Virus record (IMG/VR): IMGVR_UViG_3300046692_000161 | Span: 1-61,963 of that record | Length of the DNA stretch: 61,963 nucleotides | Origin: a virus | Reading direction: 5' to 3' (one strand) | Shown: piece by piece, positions 29,701 to 34,580 of the stretch | Numbering within the stretch: position 1 is the stretch's first letter | How the letters are laid out: each line of letters begins with the position of its first letter | Notes under the pieces: generated by a model | What the model saw: only the letters and a program-made list of their open reading frames with translations | Told to the model about the DNA's origin: nothing | The model's database searches: none | Program-made: the position numbers and the translations under genes

Positions 29701-30434
29701 CCTTCTCGATGAACCCGATGCCGCAGGCGTTCAAGCCGGTGATCGAACTGGGCATGAATGAAAACAGCTTCACCGGGCGCCCGATCGAAGACCAATCCAT
29801 GTCGCGCCTGAGCCCAAGCCTACGCTCGCGCCCGGACACGTCGCGCCTGTCGGAAGCGTCGAGCCGTGGCATTGAAAGCGCGCTCGACCTGGTGGGCGGC
29901 AAACAGTCGGCGCTGTCGCCGGTGCAGATTGACCACCTGATTCAAGGCTACTTCGGTGCGGTGGGCGCTACAGCGGTCGGCCTGGCTGATGGCTTCTGGC
30001 GACGTGCGCAGGGCGAATCCTTGCCGGCGCGCAGCTGGGACGAATACCAACCGGTGAAGCGCTTCTACAAGGATTTGACCAAGGAGGATAACTACACCCG
30101 CTACGGCACCGACTTCTACAGCGCGCTGAAGAAAGCCGACCAGGCCTATGCGGACCTGCAGCACCTGGCCAAGTTTGGTGAAGAGGAAAAGGCGGTGGCC
30201 CTGGAGAACAAGCAGGCCGACGTTTTGGCCCTGCGCGGCACCTTGGCCGGCGTGAATCGCAACCTGGCGCGGATCAATGCGGAAATGAAGCGCGTGCAAA
30301 TGGATAAGGACATGGACGGCGACGGCAAGCGCATGGAGCTGGATCGCCTGCGCTCGATGCGCAATCTGATCACGGAAGAGGTGGGCAAGGAGCTGGAACA
30401 GCAGAAGGTTAAGCGCGGTTCCGCGCCACAATAA
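17754..30434 (+). CDS. Giant polyvalent ejection protein: transglycosylase, ParB-like, SNF2 helicase, N6-adenine methylase, zincin
   Basis: A 4,226-residue protein from GTG (GAGGA eight bases upstream). Domains in order: lytic transglycosylase SLT (about 47-165, catalytic Glu78 in QQESGYDANAIG); hydrophobic helical block (about 420-570); ParB/sulfiredoxin-like segment (about 960-1015, HVLDGHHQW); DdrB-like ParB domain (about 1640-1790, ESGNGRTLGIQQAY); disordered linker (about 2007-2189) overprinted by two other genes; DarB-like SNF2 helicase (Walker A GTGTGKT about 2240, DEAH about 2327, LFLSATPF, QIEGRTYRTGQ); N6-adenine methylase (LEPSAGHGAI about 2880, NPPY about 2938); zincin (HEMFH about 3205); LPD38-like and helical C-terminus. 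These are known parts of phage and plasmid polyvalent proteins injected with DNA. Inferred job: open the wall, then protect incoming DNA from restriction. Confidence 0.85.
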   Translation: MAENLFLKSPSATGPTATVPAAPPLPEIKTLPARQTPNAAVSLSKGLLPPPDLQPLFEKYSAEYGVPLNVVSALAQQESGYDANAIGEMTKWGQAKGMLQNLDSNAKALGIDPMNPEQAIAGAARQLRERLDKGYSMEDAVKAHFGGDNRKQWGEKTNAYGQEVLAKASIIGDELMAGKKKAAPGNDLAAIQAEMDAKEPGRYKVIDPADIAQRDKQRAAIASGKGARQDAQQAIGDYEAPSPYPVDTQARIEDRVNAQQPPSPLTITNQDRVRAGIAPKEDLPPDGFMSATSKQLQNVPEHFKNAAGGIIRRFGEQVDDQTLVSNAENAGIIGRMKENGDITMVQDARGDFTPTLRNGKPGDISAVAAYIRKNADSLMTPEEAGAMLGMKPNEVAAYGANLSKEAHRDELKVNPDGPLAKYGSMIIGSTAEMVPAIVAGVVTKNPATAMGIIGGQVYGQSYDQARQGKLSPQDAANYALAQAAAEAIPEALPLHFILKPGQNFFKGILSAGAAEAMQESVTQLIQSGLDKGSISPDMTWAQAREQLVDAAIVGAGSGAALRAGVHGIQKAVDAIPSRNREAEGADAAQDTPQAEPAPTAEAQPAQPPAPVSEVETPAAAPAGPLTRAAQKYVAPEPAPAGEPVTVRSSDGEMAGTLESYQEDGKGGWTARVLADDGNAYDFTQDDGVSLDRAGAQPEQAPAAPALNIPTSGPVGKIPTLTDVVKPGVEIPTLTEEVPTLTDVVEPEAPDYSSMDVPALRGELKAIAAKIKAEPKNKALTKQRSTIEKAIKANVENATSNPAVAELTGDPLAAKRAIYTAHKDTGAPDDVAASSVLKAQERANERGEPMTLWRSNGGTLGLTPASGKPPFTNGTKVATIHPEQSTQPPAVDDLTGDKIDKEWSRFPEGSGSLNIPRADMPQIKAEHRGALVNFLNARGIAHKEETVSPGSVKPTQAEFSRNKVNKAKAYEGGNRSILVSSDGHVLDGHHQWLAKRESRDDIKIIRLDAPIKQLLDEVREFPSATTADGAKESKPTAQRDLKYETKAVREAIHKTGKDSIKDVHAALKTAQWPKVTDEEAQAILDSLNTPAERKSRELNDQSKAEYSKGHALTHNKNGLRMRDNDPMSPAEQLEAEEHFLESFRLDNEAKLARGEPIGDIAKANYARDVEKVAAKRASLKEKAEPDARAERRKLPSAVEGELHTALHTLNQAEQRLKAAFKARGKDDPAVKALVEELRPSVTKARETLSKVQQVATESGADYSKVLAETEGVPDLSAYGLTETKPAEPASEVPKTATPAAKPASTAAEPALKPKTPKQKAKARKERMQRTSLDTMGVNVDDQFTVSADVGYVSPGKVYTLESIDSAGTAHVTSPTGGTTLSMADLLRAKHDGVTFTKVEEQAPKAEQAMEAPLLPAETARELVKAAEYGASNKLVSQDRAAELREKLKKKLNGSQLNAGIDPEILAMGAELAVFHIEAGVRKFADFAKTMAGDLDMPLEKVRPYLRSWYNGARDMMEDNDVSIAGMDDATEVRAALARLDAGETAPEPTALEQWQARMESNGAKRIEHDGEQWFYYPGSAGVVREDGKQFTHLSSVDQGKQQKNGWTPRQASDYVDRDGKATEAKNAPVQTPTDTVVTPGGKEFEVREEVVEASSLITSNSADGKVNPAYPKALQPRDRSRSASLTQVNDIAANLNPKLLGKNASVTDGAPIVSPDNEVESGNGRTLGIQQAYARGNGDKYRAWVESQGHDTSGMTEPVLIRRRVTPMTDAERVDYTTAANERTTLALSSTERAVADGKKMAPILHLFHGGDVAGAANREFVRAFMGDVASKSDRGNLMDSDGMLSQDGRRRIEAALLAAAYDDPALVNDIFESADSDIKSIGGALLDAAGPWAQMRQESRDGQISKSVDVTPNLMEAVNLVRQARAQGKSVYELVNQNDIFSGELDQATKDWVSVFYRGASLARARGRDKVADALLTYTQLARATQPGANLFGDPEVSSADLIRGTHDKLDRQESQASQQQGLFGDARPDDQGTGARRADGQRPAPGARSETTPEGDEVNATSTRQRVEPDRADPTAAQPVDASAVSDEPAAAGRRPDRASPDAGVARTDGQRDQRLPTDGAVAGRESGDQRVHQPDGTFRPESGPAGGAERARSGGDRVAGEPVERERAERIVGTAPAADTREFDQRLAAQKKASGTKTVRGDKANIDKALPLLLDPQRDDVLKAEQRFAVGNGMLLTNGTGTGKTASGMGVVVRSINAGKPNALVIVPSDKIAADWIKFAKMLGVDLKLLESTSDNGKDGQVITTYANFGANDSLALRDWDQFVADEAHYLSSNEKGEGTAALARLQALSGHHDGFYQWVRQRNAKEWQALQQAQAAMPDQEQIANYSAKDLDALTETRDAAAEAWAAIEEPAKKAWQERWAKQQDLPKTLFLSATPFAYVKSVDYADGYLFDYVDPAERYSNKAEMAGSAYNSGDAREKFFMQHFGYRMRYNKLTAPEAGVDSELMEQNFNQHLKEVGALSGRRLEVPYDYDRKFVVVDDAVGQKIDQGLAYLREHADGKYREVYDAVAATFDYQKRMYLLESIKARAVVPMIKEHMKLGRKVVVFHDFNKGGGFDPFNAGLASITEPDVRALAREAFDARPDIFKKMDLKGLYSPIDTLSAAFPDALFFNGTVPKAKRRANADTFNDDASGKDLIVLQSDAGREGVSLHDTTGKHMRVLINLGMPGKPVAAIQIEGRTYRTGQASDAAFRYLTTGTAWEASAFASKIAERASTAENLALGTDARGLKQSFIDAYNGAEDLAPGADDGKGGKALDRELAASSTLSPFNKAKAYYFAQQKNTKRRDQREGVDYFATPEPVGFKMAEWANIQKGDDVLEPSAGHGAIARFFPPLSNVTMVEPSYDLSQRAALANGNARIINDNFEALHLTNKYDAIVMNPPYGNGGKTAIEHVAKAAKHLREGGRIVALIPRGGLTDKRLQAFLESDEAANLYRVATVDMPAATFERAGTSVNTQILVLEKHSNPDDAQNIHARTINLSNAESTAELFDRIEHLDLPDRSPTSKPEPKVELIEHITGKGKRLTGIVRTDLTKAEAQEIDAYTFAKDGGWFIRSKHLGDGNRLSVATPIGEPASHQEVRDAITQGPFGPVVKKLIDAGHIVIHGNVQSLPDGVAAVRGIQAVTTPDGKVHLVAANLTPGNANGVLLHEMFHSGVEQLVGSQRWEALTKRLDGLYRQAEQSTGKARAVFDRARERVQQAMEQGAVAEDMTAEEFGAYAIEEYEQLPGAFRKWVDDLVGAVKAWLFSRYGKQLGQVTPAQLRALAKDALVSMALAKRGELFGSAGTMFSVRPSKVFQDLTDKQKSFLDKIGPEKLPKVLADRWRQLTDNLGLRIRQAGVDRYAALLRNDQALYGADTLEGSIASSAWVLARMSPAAGGAVHALLNNGRIYLDRDQKVIDIKDNTTGLGATLRKLGNPAEIDRFMGWIAANRSKRLLGEGRENLFTPEEIEAGIKLSGGKLLDGKPRGILYQQAWKEFQQHRDDVLGIAEATGIITPEQRETWSEEFYVPFYRVMDEENLGGPTSGGSGLSRQQAYKKLKGGKQHLNDLLENTLLNFHHLLQASLRNQASAMAMTNAEQLGIASPTTESRRDKKSSTFVMVDGEKQWYNINDPMTFKAVTALTDTGMNTIAMRVMRGFKRFFTNMTTVTPQFVVANAIRDTLAAMATSPTSAIPLKNAFQGALTYGNKHQRARMMASGGAFSFGHVYGQGAHEMKVALTGTMRTAQVLRDPKLIPNTLLNAWRKYHNITDFAENMNRAGIWKQNESRGKLKAAFEARDLMDFSAHGDAAAVRFFIDVVPFLNARIQGLDKLYRSGGKPALKTMFGKGSESDKKAFARFAAVVGALTAFSVMLYLRNKDDEDYRKLEDWQRDTYWVIKIGENMFFIPKPFEVGSIATMGERLMEQFVDPTVGGEKLASRAGHMLMDTFSMNPMPQAFKPVIELGMNENSFTGRPIEDQSMSRLSPSLRSRPDTSRLSEASSRGIESALDLVGGKQSALSPVQIDHLIQGYFGAVGATAVGLADGFWRRAQGESLPARSWDEYQPVKRFYKDLTKEDNYTRYGTDFYSALKKADQAYADLQHLAKFGEEEKAVALENKQADVLALRGTLAGVNRNLARINAEMKRVQMDKDMDGDGKRMELDRLRSMRNLITEEVGKELEQQKVKRGSAPQ
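23773..23931 (+). CDS. Small gene nested in another frame inside the giant gene
   Basis: A 52-residue basic protein (starts MTNSTAKSPKPASNK, ends KQRRKGTK) in the +1 frame relative to the giant gene. It has an excellent ribosome site: AGAGG at 23763-23767, five bases before ATG. It is followed with no gap by the next nested gene (TAAATG). The giant frame here encodes a low-complexity Arg/Asp/Ala/Gly linker. No family is recognised. Confidence 0.6.
   Translation: MTNSTAKSPKPASNKASSETHDLMTKVLAHVAQTDSDQHLARVVKQRRKGTK
23932..24321 (+). CDS. Nested gene inside the giant gene, helical protein of unknown function
   Basis: A 129-residue protein in the same frame as the 52-residue nested gene; ATG directly follows that gene's stop, with AAGGGG nine bases upstream. 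The protein has normal globular composition with amphipathic helices (QLDDALTAQALTLESHGL, VINAYQLMAPLLAENQ) and an LLELLLPL C-terminus. In this frame third codon positions are overwhelmingly G or C, the Pseudomonas pattern, while the giant gene's own frame here has many A/T third positions. So selection appears to act on the nested frame. Role unknown; perhaps an ejection or head accessory protein. Confidence 0.65.
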   Translation: MQQVPASVWNQIAQTQPLRNPSMQALFPMSQPQLDDALTAQALTLESHGLTDSVINAYQLMAPLLAENQAISAYINQTGHSDLRAALPEVLNAPEAVAIASQENPLSESEQSELLELLLPLTPASSINV

Positions 30435-30633
30435 ACACCAGGGCCACGATCAGCACCGGGATCATTATTTCCGGTGTCTTGATCACGCAGATGGTCAGGA
30501 TCGCCAGCGGCAGCCAGCCGAAGACGATCAGCAGGAAGCCGCGCAGGCTTTGCCAGTGCGGTGGCACCTGCGTGTAAATAAAACAACCCAGGACAGCGGC
30601 AAGCACGCCCAGGCCGGCGAAGTCGGAAAGCAT
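30409..30633 (-). CDS. Small three-helix membrane protein (possible moron)
   Basis: A 74-residue protein on the opposite strand, its 3' end overlapping the end of the giant gene by 26 bases. Three hydrophobic segments are clear (FAGLGVLAAVLGCFIY; GFLLIVFGWLPLAILTICVI; IMIPVLIVALVFIVA). GGAG lies ten bases before ATG, and an extended -10 (TGC-TATCAT) lies 31 bases upstream. A lone reverse gene with its own promoter between late genes is typical of morons expressed in the lysogen, for example for superinfection exclusion. It could instead be part of lysis. Function is not shown. Confidence 0.5.
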   Translation of the reverse strand: MLSDFAGLGVLAAVLGCFIYTQVPPHWQSLRGFLLIVFGWLPLAILTICVIKTPEIMIPVLIVALVFIVARNRA

Positions 30634-30663
30634 TAAGGTCGTGCTCCAGTCATCAGTGCTGAT

Positions 30664-30672
30664 ATGATAGCA
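30664..30672 (-). promoter_or_regulatory. Extended -10 promoter for the reverse membrane gene
   Basis: On the minus strand TGC then TATCAT (30672 down to 30664), an extended -10 with 5 of 6 -10 matches. GCTATCAT recurs just upstream on the same strand, suggesting a second site. Confidence 0.4.
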
Positions 30673-30708
30673 CCGCCGAATGATAGCGCCTCCAGGTGCT
30701 CATCAGAT

Positions 30709-30747
30709 ACGGCTCGGGAACTGGCGCGTGATCTGGCCCCGAGCCGT
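30709..30747. other. Perfect 10-bp inverted repeat in the 30.6-30.9 kb gap
   Basis: ACGGCTCGGG (30709-30718) pairs with CCCGAGCCGT (30738-30747) around 19 bases. There is no T-run on either side, so it is not a standard terminator. It lies in the 312-base gene-free stretch between the reverse membrane gene and the holin; I see no convincing gene there. Confidence 0.45.
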
Positions 30748-30883
30748 CCAACCTTAGCGACGGTGCGCGGGGTTGGGCCTCTGAACAGTGACGGCAGCCA
30801 CTGAATTGCGCTCCAGCTGCCACCACCCCTCTCCTACTCCCCATACCCCTCATCTGGCGATCGGCCATTACGTCGCCCTTTGG

Positions 30884-30929
30884 TTTCGTATCAGCACCAA
30901 TGAGTCTATTATCTGACCATTATCTGACC
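30884..30929 (+). promoter_or_regulatory. Probable lysis promoter and tandem 11-mers
   Basis: TTTCGT (30884-30889), 17 bases, TATTAT (30907-30912), before the holin gene. ATTATCTGACC is repeated back to back at 30908-30918 and 30919-30929, overlapping the -10 and the likely start site, as an operator would. Confidence 0.4.
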
Positions 30930-30945
30930 GGGCCAGGGGCACCGC

Positions 30946-31329
30946 ATGAACGAAGAACTTAAACAGGTCGCCGACGCGATCAGCAAAGACCCCACGGGTT
31001 ACGGATGGATGACCTACTTGTGGGTGTGCCTGATTGCCGCGTGGGGCGGCCTGGTTCGGTTCCTCAACTCGATGCGCGAGCGCAAAGAATCCTTCAGCGC
31101 CGCGCTGGTCACGCTGATCACCGGCCTGGTGACGTCAGTGTTTGTCGGCGTGCTGACCTTCTACGCCTGTGAAATCGCCAATTTCGACAAGTTGACGTCG
31201 GCCATTTGCGTGGCGGTCACGGGCCACCTTGGCGCCCAGGCCATGCAAGTGTTCGAGAAAGCCATCCTGAGCCGGCTCAAGCTGGTGTTTGGCGTACCCG
31301 CCGCTCCCGATCAAGGTAACACTCCATGA
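30946..31329 (+). CDS. Holin (phage_holin_3_3/LydA-like)
   Basis: A 127-residue protein with three hydrophobic segments (WMTYLWVCLIAAWGGLVRFL; ALVTLITGLVTSVFVGVLTFY; LTSAICVAVTGHLGAQAMQ), a charged RERKES loop between the first two and a charged C-terminal tail. It fits the LydA/phage_holin_3_3 type that forms membrane lesions to release endolysin. It overlaps the endolysin start by four bases, completing a holin-endolysin cassette. Confidence 0.8.
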   Translation: MNEELKQVADAISKDPTGYGWMTYLWVCLIAAWGGLVRFLNSMRERKESFSAALVTLITGLVTSVFVGVLTFYACEIANFDKLTSAICVAVTGHLGAQAMQVFEKAILSRLKLVFGVPAAPDQGNTP

Positions 31330-31916
31330 AAACCCCGTTGATCCTGGCCGACTTTGAACTGGCGGCCGCCACCCTGCGCGTGCCAGTGGCCGCCATCCGC
31401 GCCTTTGCCGAAGTCGAGTCGCGCGGTACTGGCTTCCTGCCTGACGACCGGCCTGTGATCCTGTTCGAGCGGCATGTGTTCCGCCGCCAGCTGATTGCGC
31501 ACGGTGCCAACCTGGCCACCGTCACCGGCTTGGAAAAGTCCCGGCCGGACATCTGCAACAAGACCCCTGGCGGCTACGGCACCAGCGTCAAGGAATGGCA
31601 GCGCCTCGATGACGCGGTGCAGATCAATCGCGCGGCGGCCTTGGAGTCGGCCAGCTACGGCGCCTTCCAAGTGATGGGCTTCAACTGGAAGCGTTGCGGC
31701 TATGCCAGCGTGCAGGAGCTGGTAAACGCCATGTACAAGAGTTCGGCCGCGCACCTGGACAGCTTTGTGCGCTACATCCAATCCGACGCCAAGCTGCTGG
31801 CCGCCTTGCGCGCCCAGGACTGGCCGACGTGCGCGCGCCTGTACAACGGCGCCAATTTCATGATCAACCAATACGACACGCGCCTCGAACGGGCCTTTGC
31901 CCGCTACAGCGCCTAA
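31326..31916 (+). CDS. Endolysin, N-acetylmuramidase
   Basis: A 196-residue protein matching the N-acetylmuramidase family (formerly DUF3380). The N-terminal catalytic section RAFAEVESRGTGF holds the catalytic Glu and is followed by RPVILFERHVFRR, both typical. The middle ASYGAFQVMGFNW and the late YNGANF segment are also characteristic. There is no signal peptide, so release depends on the holin. No separate peptidoglycan-binding domain is present. Confidence 0.88.
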   Translation: MKTPLILADFELAAATLRVPVAAIRAFAEVESRGTGFLPDDRPVILFERHVFRRQLIAHGANLATVTGLEKSRPDICNKTPGGYGTSVKEWQRLDDAVQINRAAALESASYGAFQVMGFNWKRCGYASVQELVNAMYKSSAAHLDSFVRYIQSDAKLLAALRAQDWPTCARLYNGANFMINQYDTRLERAFARYSA

Positions 31917-31928
31917 AGGAGTTTCACC

Positions 31929-32120
31929 ATGCAACTGATCGACAACGCGCACCAACTTATGAAAATGGGCAGTGTCCAGGTCGCCACCGTGACCGCCGGC
32001 CTGGCGATCGCCGAACAAGTCCTGCCAGGCCTGCAAGCATTCCTGCCGCCTGGCGTGTATGCCGGCCTGATGGCCATCCTGGTGATCGTCCGCGCCATCA
32101 AGCAGACCAAACTCAGTTAA
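31929..32120 (+). CDS. Small holin-like membrane protein
   Basis: A 63-residue protein, with AAGGAG shortly before ATG, after the endolysin. It has a hydrophobic middle (VATVTAGLAIAEQVLPGLQAF) and a second segment (YAGLMAILVIVRAI), ending in a short basic tail. Such proteins often follow endolysins as a second holin or antiholin. No Rz/Rz1 spanin pair is seen. The gene ends tail-to-tail with the RepL-like gene, overlapping by eight bases. Confidence 0.65.
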   Translation: MQLIDNAHQLMKMGSVQVATVTAGLAIAEQVLPGLQAFLPPGVYAGLMAILVIVRAIKQTKLS

Positions 32121-32613
32121 ACGGCAATTCATCCTGGCGCGGTACGGCGACCGTTTCGACTTCGCGACCGCGCTCGGCGGAATAGGTAACACGCAACTGA
32201 AAGGCCTGGCGCTGCATACAAATCTTGCGCCATTCGCCCCGGGCAAAGTACAGCGGGTTGACCTGGTACTCGTTGGTCGACACCCGCTGAATCAAATCCT
32301 TTTTGCATAGTTCGTTCAGGCGATTGCGAAAGGTCTGGTCGGCGATCACCAGCTTGGCGGCAATCTCCTTGCGTGATCGCGGTGACAACAGGATGTAACC
32401 CTCGAAGTCGAGCCGGCGCAGCAGTGACAGCAGCAGGGTTTTCAGCGAGTCGGACACGTTGACCAGGACGCACAGGTCGTCGAGGTACAGCTTGACGTAG
32501 GGTGGTTCACTGGGCAGCTGAAACACATTGCTGGTCGTGCTCTCGACCACTTCCCCGCTTTTCATGTCGACCACCTGAGAGCTGGTGGTGCGTACGATCT
32601 TCTTGTTGCTCAT
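32113..32613 (-). CDS. RepL-like plasmid replication initiator
   Basis: A 166-residue protein with the layout of RepL-type initiators. An N-terminal strand region (VDMKSGEVVEST) is followed by EPPYVKLYLDDLCVL, a helical section LLLSLLRRLDFEGYILL, a winged-helix reader (SRKEIAAKLVIADQTFRNRL) and the late YQVNPLYFARGEWRKI motif that is highly characteristic. It is the last gene of the leftward operon. Directly upstream lie an inverted GGTACAA repeat at the start region and 23-bp iterons of GGTACAAAT, the classic arrangement of an initiator that binds an origin and represses itself. With no integrase in the genome, it points to plasmid maintenance of the prophage. Confidence 0.75.
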   Translation of the reverse strand: MSNKKIVRTTSSQVVDMKSGEVVESTTSNVFQLPSEPPYVKLYLDDLCVLVNVSDSLKTLLLSLLRRLDFEGYILLSPRSRKEIAAKLVIADQTFRNRLNELCKKDLIQRVSTNEYQVNPLYFARGEWRKICMQRQAFQLRVTYSAERGREVETVAVPRQDELPFN

Positions 32614-32627
32614 GCTGAAGGCCTCGT

Positions 32628-32780
32628 TTGTACCTATCGTTTAGGTACAAGCGTAGCAGGCTCGCCGGTTCAGATGTACTCAAGCCGATGAGTACACAGG
32701 CGCCGGCCATTTGTACCGTGTGGACGGTACAAATCTAACCGCCTGGAAGGTACAAATCTAACCGTGTGGACGGTACAAAT
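32628..32780. other. Iteron-type plasmid origin/operator
   Basis: GGTACAAAT occurs at 32726, 32749 and 32772 (period exactly 23 bases; the intervening CTAACCG and TGGA are also kept), with an inverted copy ATTTGTACC at 32709. Nearer the repL start, TTGTACC (32628-32634) and GGTACAA (32644-32650) form an inverted pair, suited to autoregulation by a dimer. Between them TGTACTCA/TGAGTACA (32675-32696) is a perfect 8-bp inverted repeat. The region 32614-32925 holds no gene. Confidence 0.75.
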
Positions 32781-32925
32781 AATCGAGCCAGGGCCCGATC
32801 CAGAGCGATCGCCCTATCTCTTATATTAAGGGGGCTTCAGGGGGTGGGGGAGCCTGTCGCCTCGCTGCGCTCGTTGACCGCTGCCGGTGGCCACCTGGTC
32901 GTGCCGCCCAGGCATCCCCCGCCAG

Positions 32926-33312
32926 CTAATCCAATCCGGCCAGCAGGTCGGCAAAGGATTGGGGTTTGGTCGCGGGGGTGCGGGTAATGCTGGGGGGTGG
33001 TGGCGGGGCGATCAGCTTGGATTCTTCCAGGTTGATCAGGCGCTCGATGGCGGCGATCAGGCGCAGCGCGGTGGCCTCGGTCATGGGCGCGTCAGGGTGT
33101 GCAACTGGCGTGCAAACCTGTGCAGCTTCTGGCGCCGGGGGCTGTGCAACGGTGTGCAACGCCCCGTAAACCCGGATCAGTTCCGAGGTTTCAATGTACC
33201 GGCGATCATCCGGACCGACGCTATACGACACGCGGCCCGAGTCGCAGTGGTTGTAGATCGTTCGCCGTGATTTGCCGGTCAGTGCAACGGCTTCTTGAAG
33301 GGTGTGCAACAT
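32926..33312 (-). CDS. Helix-turn-helix protein linked to the replicon
   Basis: A 128-residue protein; I chose the ATG at 33312 over an upstream TTG. The first 50 residues (LHTLQEAVALTGKSRRTIYN, then DRRYIETSELIRVYGAL) form a MerR/excisionase-type helix-turn-helix as in DNA-binding proteins beside plasmid replication genes. Residues 60-90 are Pro/Ala-rich; the C-terminus is helical. It lies just upstream of repL in the same operon, and its own coding sequence holds a helically phased TGTGCAA array that it may bind. Confidence 0.65.
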   Translation of the reverse strand: MLHTLQEAVALTGKSRRTIYNHCDSGRVSYSVGPDDRRYIETSELIRVYGALHTVAQPPAPEAAQVCTPVAHPDAPMTEATALRLIAAIERLINLEESKLIAPPPPPSITRTPATKPQSFADLLAGLD

Positions 33313-33344
33313 GGGCAAGGCCCCGGTGTGCAATGGTGTGCAGA
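33098..33344. repeat. Phased TGTGCA array
   Basis: The core GTGCA recurs at 33099, 33110, 33120, 33144, 33154 and then 33304, 33328, 33338. Spacings are 11, 10, 24, 10 and 24, 10, near multiples of the helical turn and not multiples of three, so they are not a peptide repeat. It is a likely multi-site protein-binding region (copy control or partition). Confidence 0.55.
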
Positions 33345-33345
33345 A

Positions 33346-34035
33346 TCAGGCGTCGACGGGTTCGGCTGCGCATGGACCTGAATGCCCGGCGCGGCGCGAG
33401 CACGCCCAGCCGGCCGGCGGCAAGTTGCATTTGTGCGGTTCGGCGAGGCTGTTCAAGAACAGCTCTTGCTGCTCAACCCAATACTCGCCATTCATTTGAA
33501 CGGACGCCAACCACCGGCCATCCTTGAACAGCATGTACTGGTTCGCCTCGCCTTGCGCTTCCCAGGTCACGCCCGGCACTGGCTGGGGTACTGGCGCGTT
33601 AACCATAGTGCGCACCACTTCGCTGATCCTTGTCAGAAATTCGGCGGCGAGCGGGTTCTTGAATACCATCAAGCCCTGGTCGGTTTTCACCGGCGGCGGG
33701 TCAATCAAGCCGAGCAGGGTAATCAGGTGCTCGGTCGGCACAGCGCGGTGTTTCGGCAAGTTTTTCTGGTAGTCAACGTGGAAAGGCTGGCAATCAGGGC
33801 ATGGCGCTTCACCCTGGTCGAATGATTCCGGCGTTTGCCCGGTGGTCCAACCAATCACCTCGTTATCTTGGCAGGTGGCGCAGGCCGGGGGCTTGACCGG
33901 GTTCCTCATGAAATACGATTGCACCGCGGTACGCATCTGCGTGAACACGGCGTCACGCTCGATCTTGTTGCCCATGATGTCGCGCTCGAGCTGGTCGAAT
34001 CGGTCGCGCAAGACTTGCGGAATTGGATGGCTCAT
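33346..34035 (-). CDS. Unknown protein with Cys clusters
   Basis: A 229-residue protein with a CATC...CPDC arrangement (about residues 52-80) and a C-terminal C...CSRRAGHSGPC cluster, suggesting zinc binding. The N-terminus is helical (RDRFDQLERDIMGNKIERDA). It is member of the leftward operon, 11 bases after the small zinc-ribbon gene. No family recognised. Confidence 0.6.
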   Translation of the reverse strand: MSHPIPQVLRDRFDQLERDIMGNKIERDAVFTQMRTAVQSYFMRNPVKPPACATCQDNEVIGWTTGQTPESFDQGEAPCPDCQPFHVDYQKNLPKHRAVPTEHLITLLGLIDPPPVKTDQGLMVFKNPLAAEFLTRISEVVRTMVNAPVPQPVPGVTWEAQGEANQYMLFKDGRWLASVQMNGEYWVEQQELFLNSLAEPHKCNLPPAGWACSRRAGHSGPCAAEPVDA

Positions 34036-34045
34036 AGATCACCTC

Positions 34046-34231
34046 TTAAATGGTTTCAGGAATGGAGCGGTCACAGCTGCTGGTCACAAGGGGCGCCTGG
34101 CCATCGCTCAGCGGCCAGGGCCAGGTCGCGGCGCACTTGCCATTGGTGCACAGCCGGATGAACTGGCTGCTGATTTCGCTCAGCGGCTCAGTGCAGTACG
34201 GGCAGCGCTTGCCCTTGGCGTCGTCATGCAC
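34046..34231 (-). CDS. Small zinc-ribbon protein
   Basis: A 61-residue protein with CPYC and a later C...C pair (LCTNGKC), the pattern of a zinc ribbon. Its start overlaps the end of the preceding gene by eight bases. Function unknown. Confidence 0.6.
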   Translation of the reverse strand: MHDDAKGKRCPYCTEPLSEISSQFIRLCTNGKCAATWPWPLSDGQAPLVTSSCDRSIPETI

Positions 34232-34580
34232 GGGCGGCCTCCTGACGCTGGCAGTCAGCGGCCAACTTCAACAGGTTTTTGGTGGTAGGTTTGAACCCTT
34301 CAGTATTCGGGAAGAATTCAAATTTATGCCCTGCTTGGTATTCATCGAACGGGCCATGCCAGGGCCAATTCATTTTCCAGTCAGCCCATAGCGTATATGC
34401 CGCCTGACTTTCCCCCCAATAGTCGGTTCCGCCGCCGACACTCCAGATATGGCTAACCCTGGTTCGCTGCTCATAAGCCAGCTCGCTTGGTTCGTCCTTG
34501 TCGATCCAGGCGCGGCGATAGAGCGATGGGTGCAATTGGACCAGTCTGTTGCTGAGCTTCTTCTCGATGCGCGCCTTCAT
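34224..34580 (-). CDS. Unknown phage protein
   Basis: A 118-residue protein, rich in aromatic residues (TDYWGESQAAYTLWADWKMNW). It overlaps both neighbours by a few bases (ATGA with the upstream gene), supporting translation from the same mRNA. No domain recognised. Confidence 0.6.
   Translation of the reverse strand: MKARIEKKLSNRLVQLHPSLYRRAWIDKDEPSELAYEQRTRVSHIWSVGGGTDYWGESQAAYTLWADWKMNWPWHGPFDEYQAGHKFEFFPNTEGFKPTTKNLLKLAADCQRQEAARA

Noticed and set aside
27774-29795. Reverse open frame of 673 codons opposite the C-terminal part of the giant gene
   Set aside because: Antisense shadow without ribosome site or recognisable domain.
30653-30868. Reverse open frame of 71 codons before the holin
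   Set aside because: No ribosome site, and its 3' part is the promoter region of the reverse membrane gene. Codons are unbiased.
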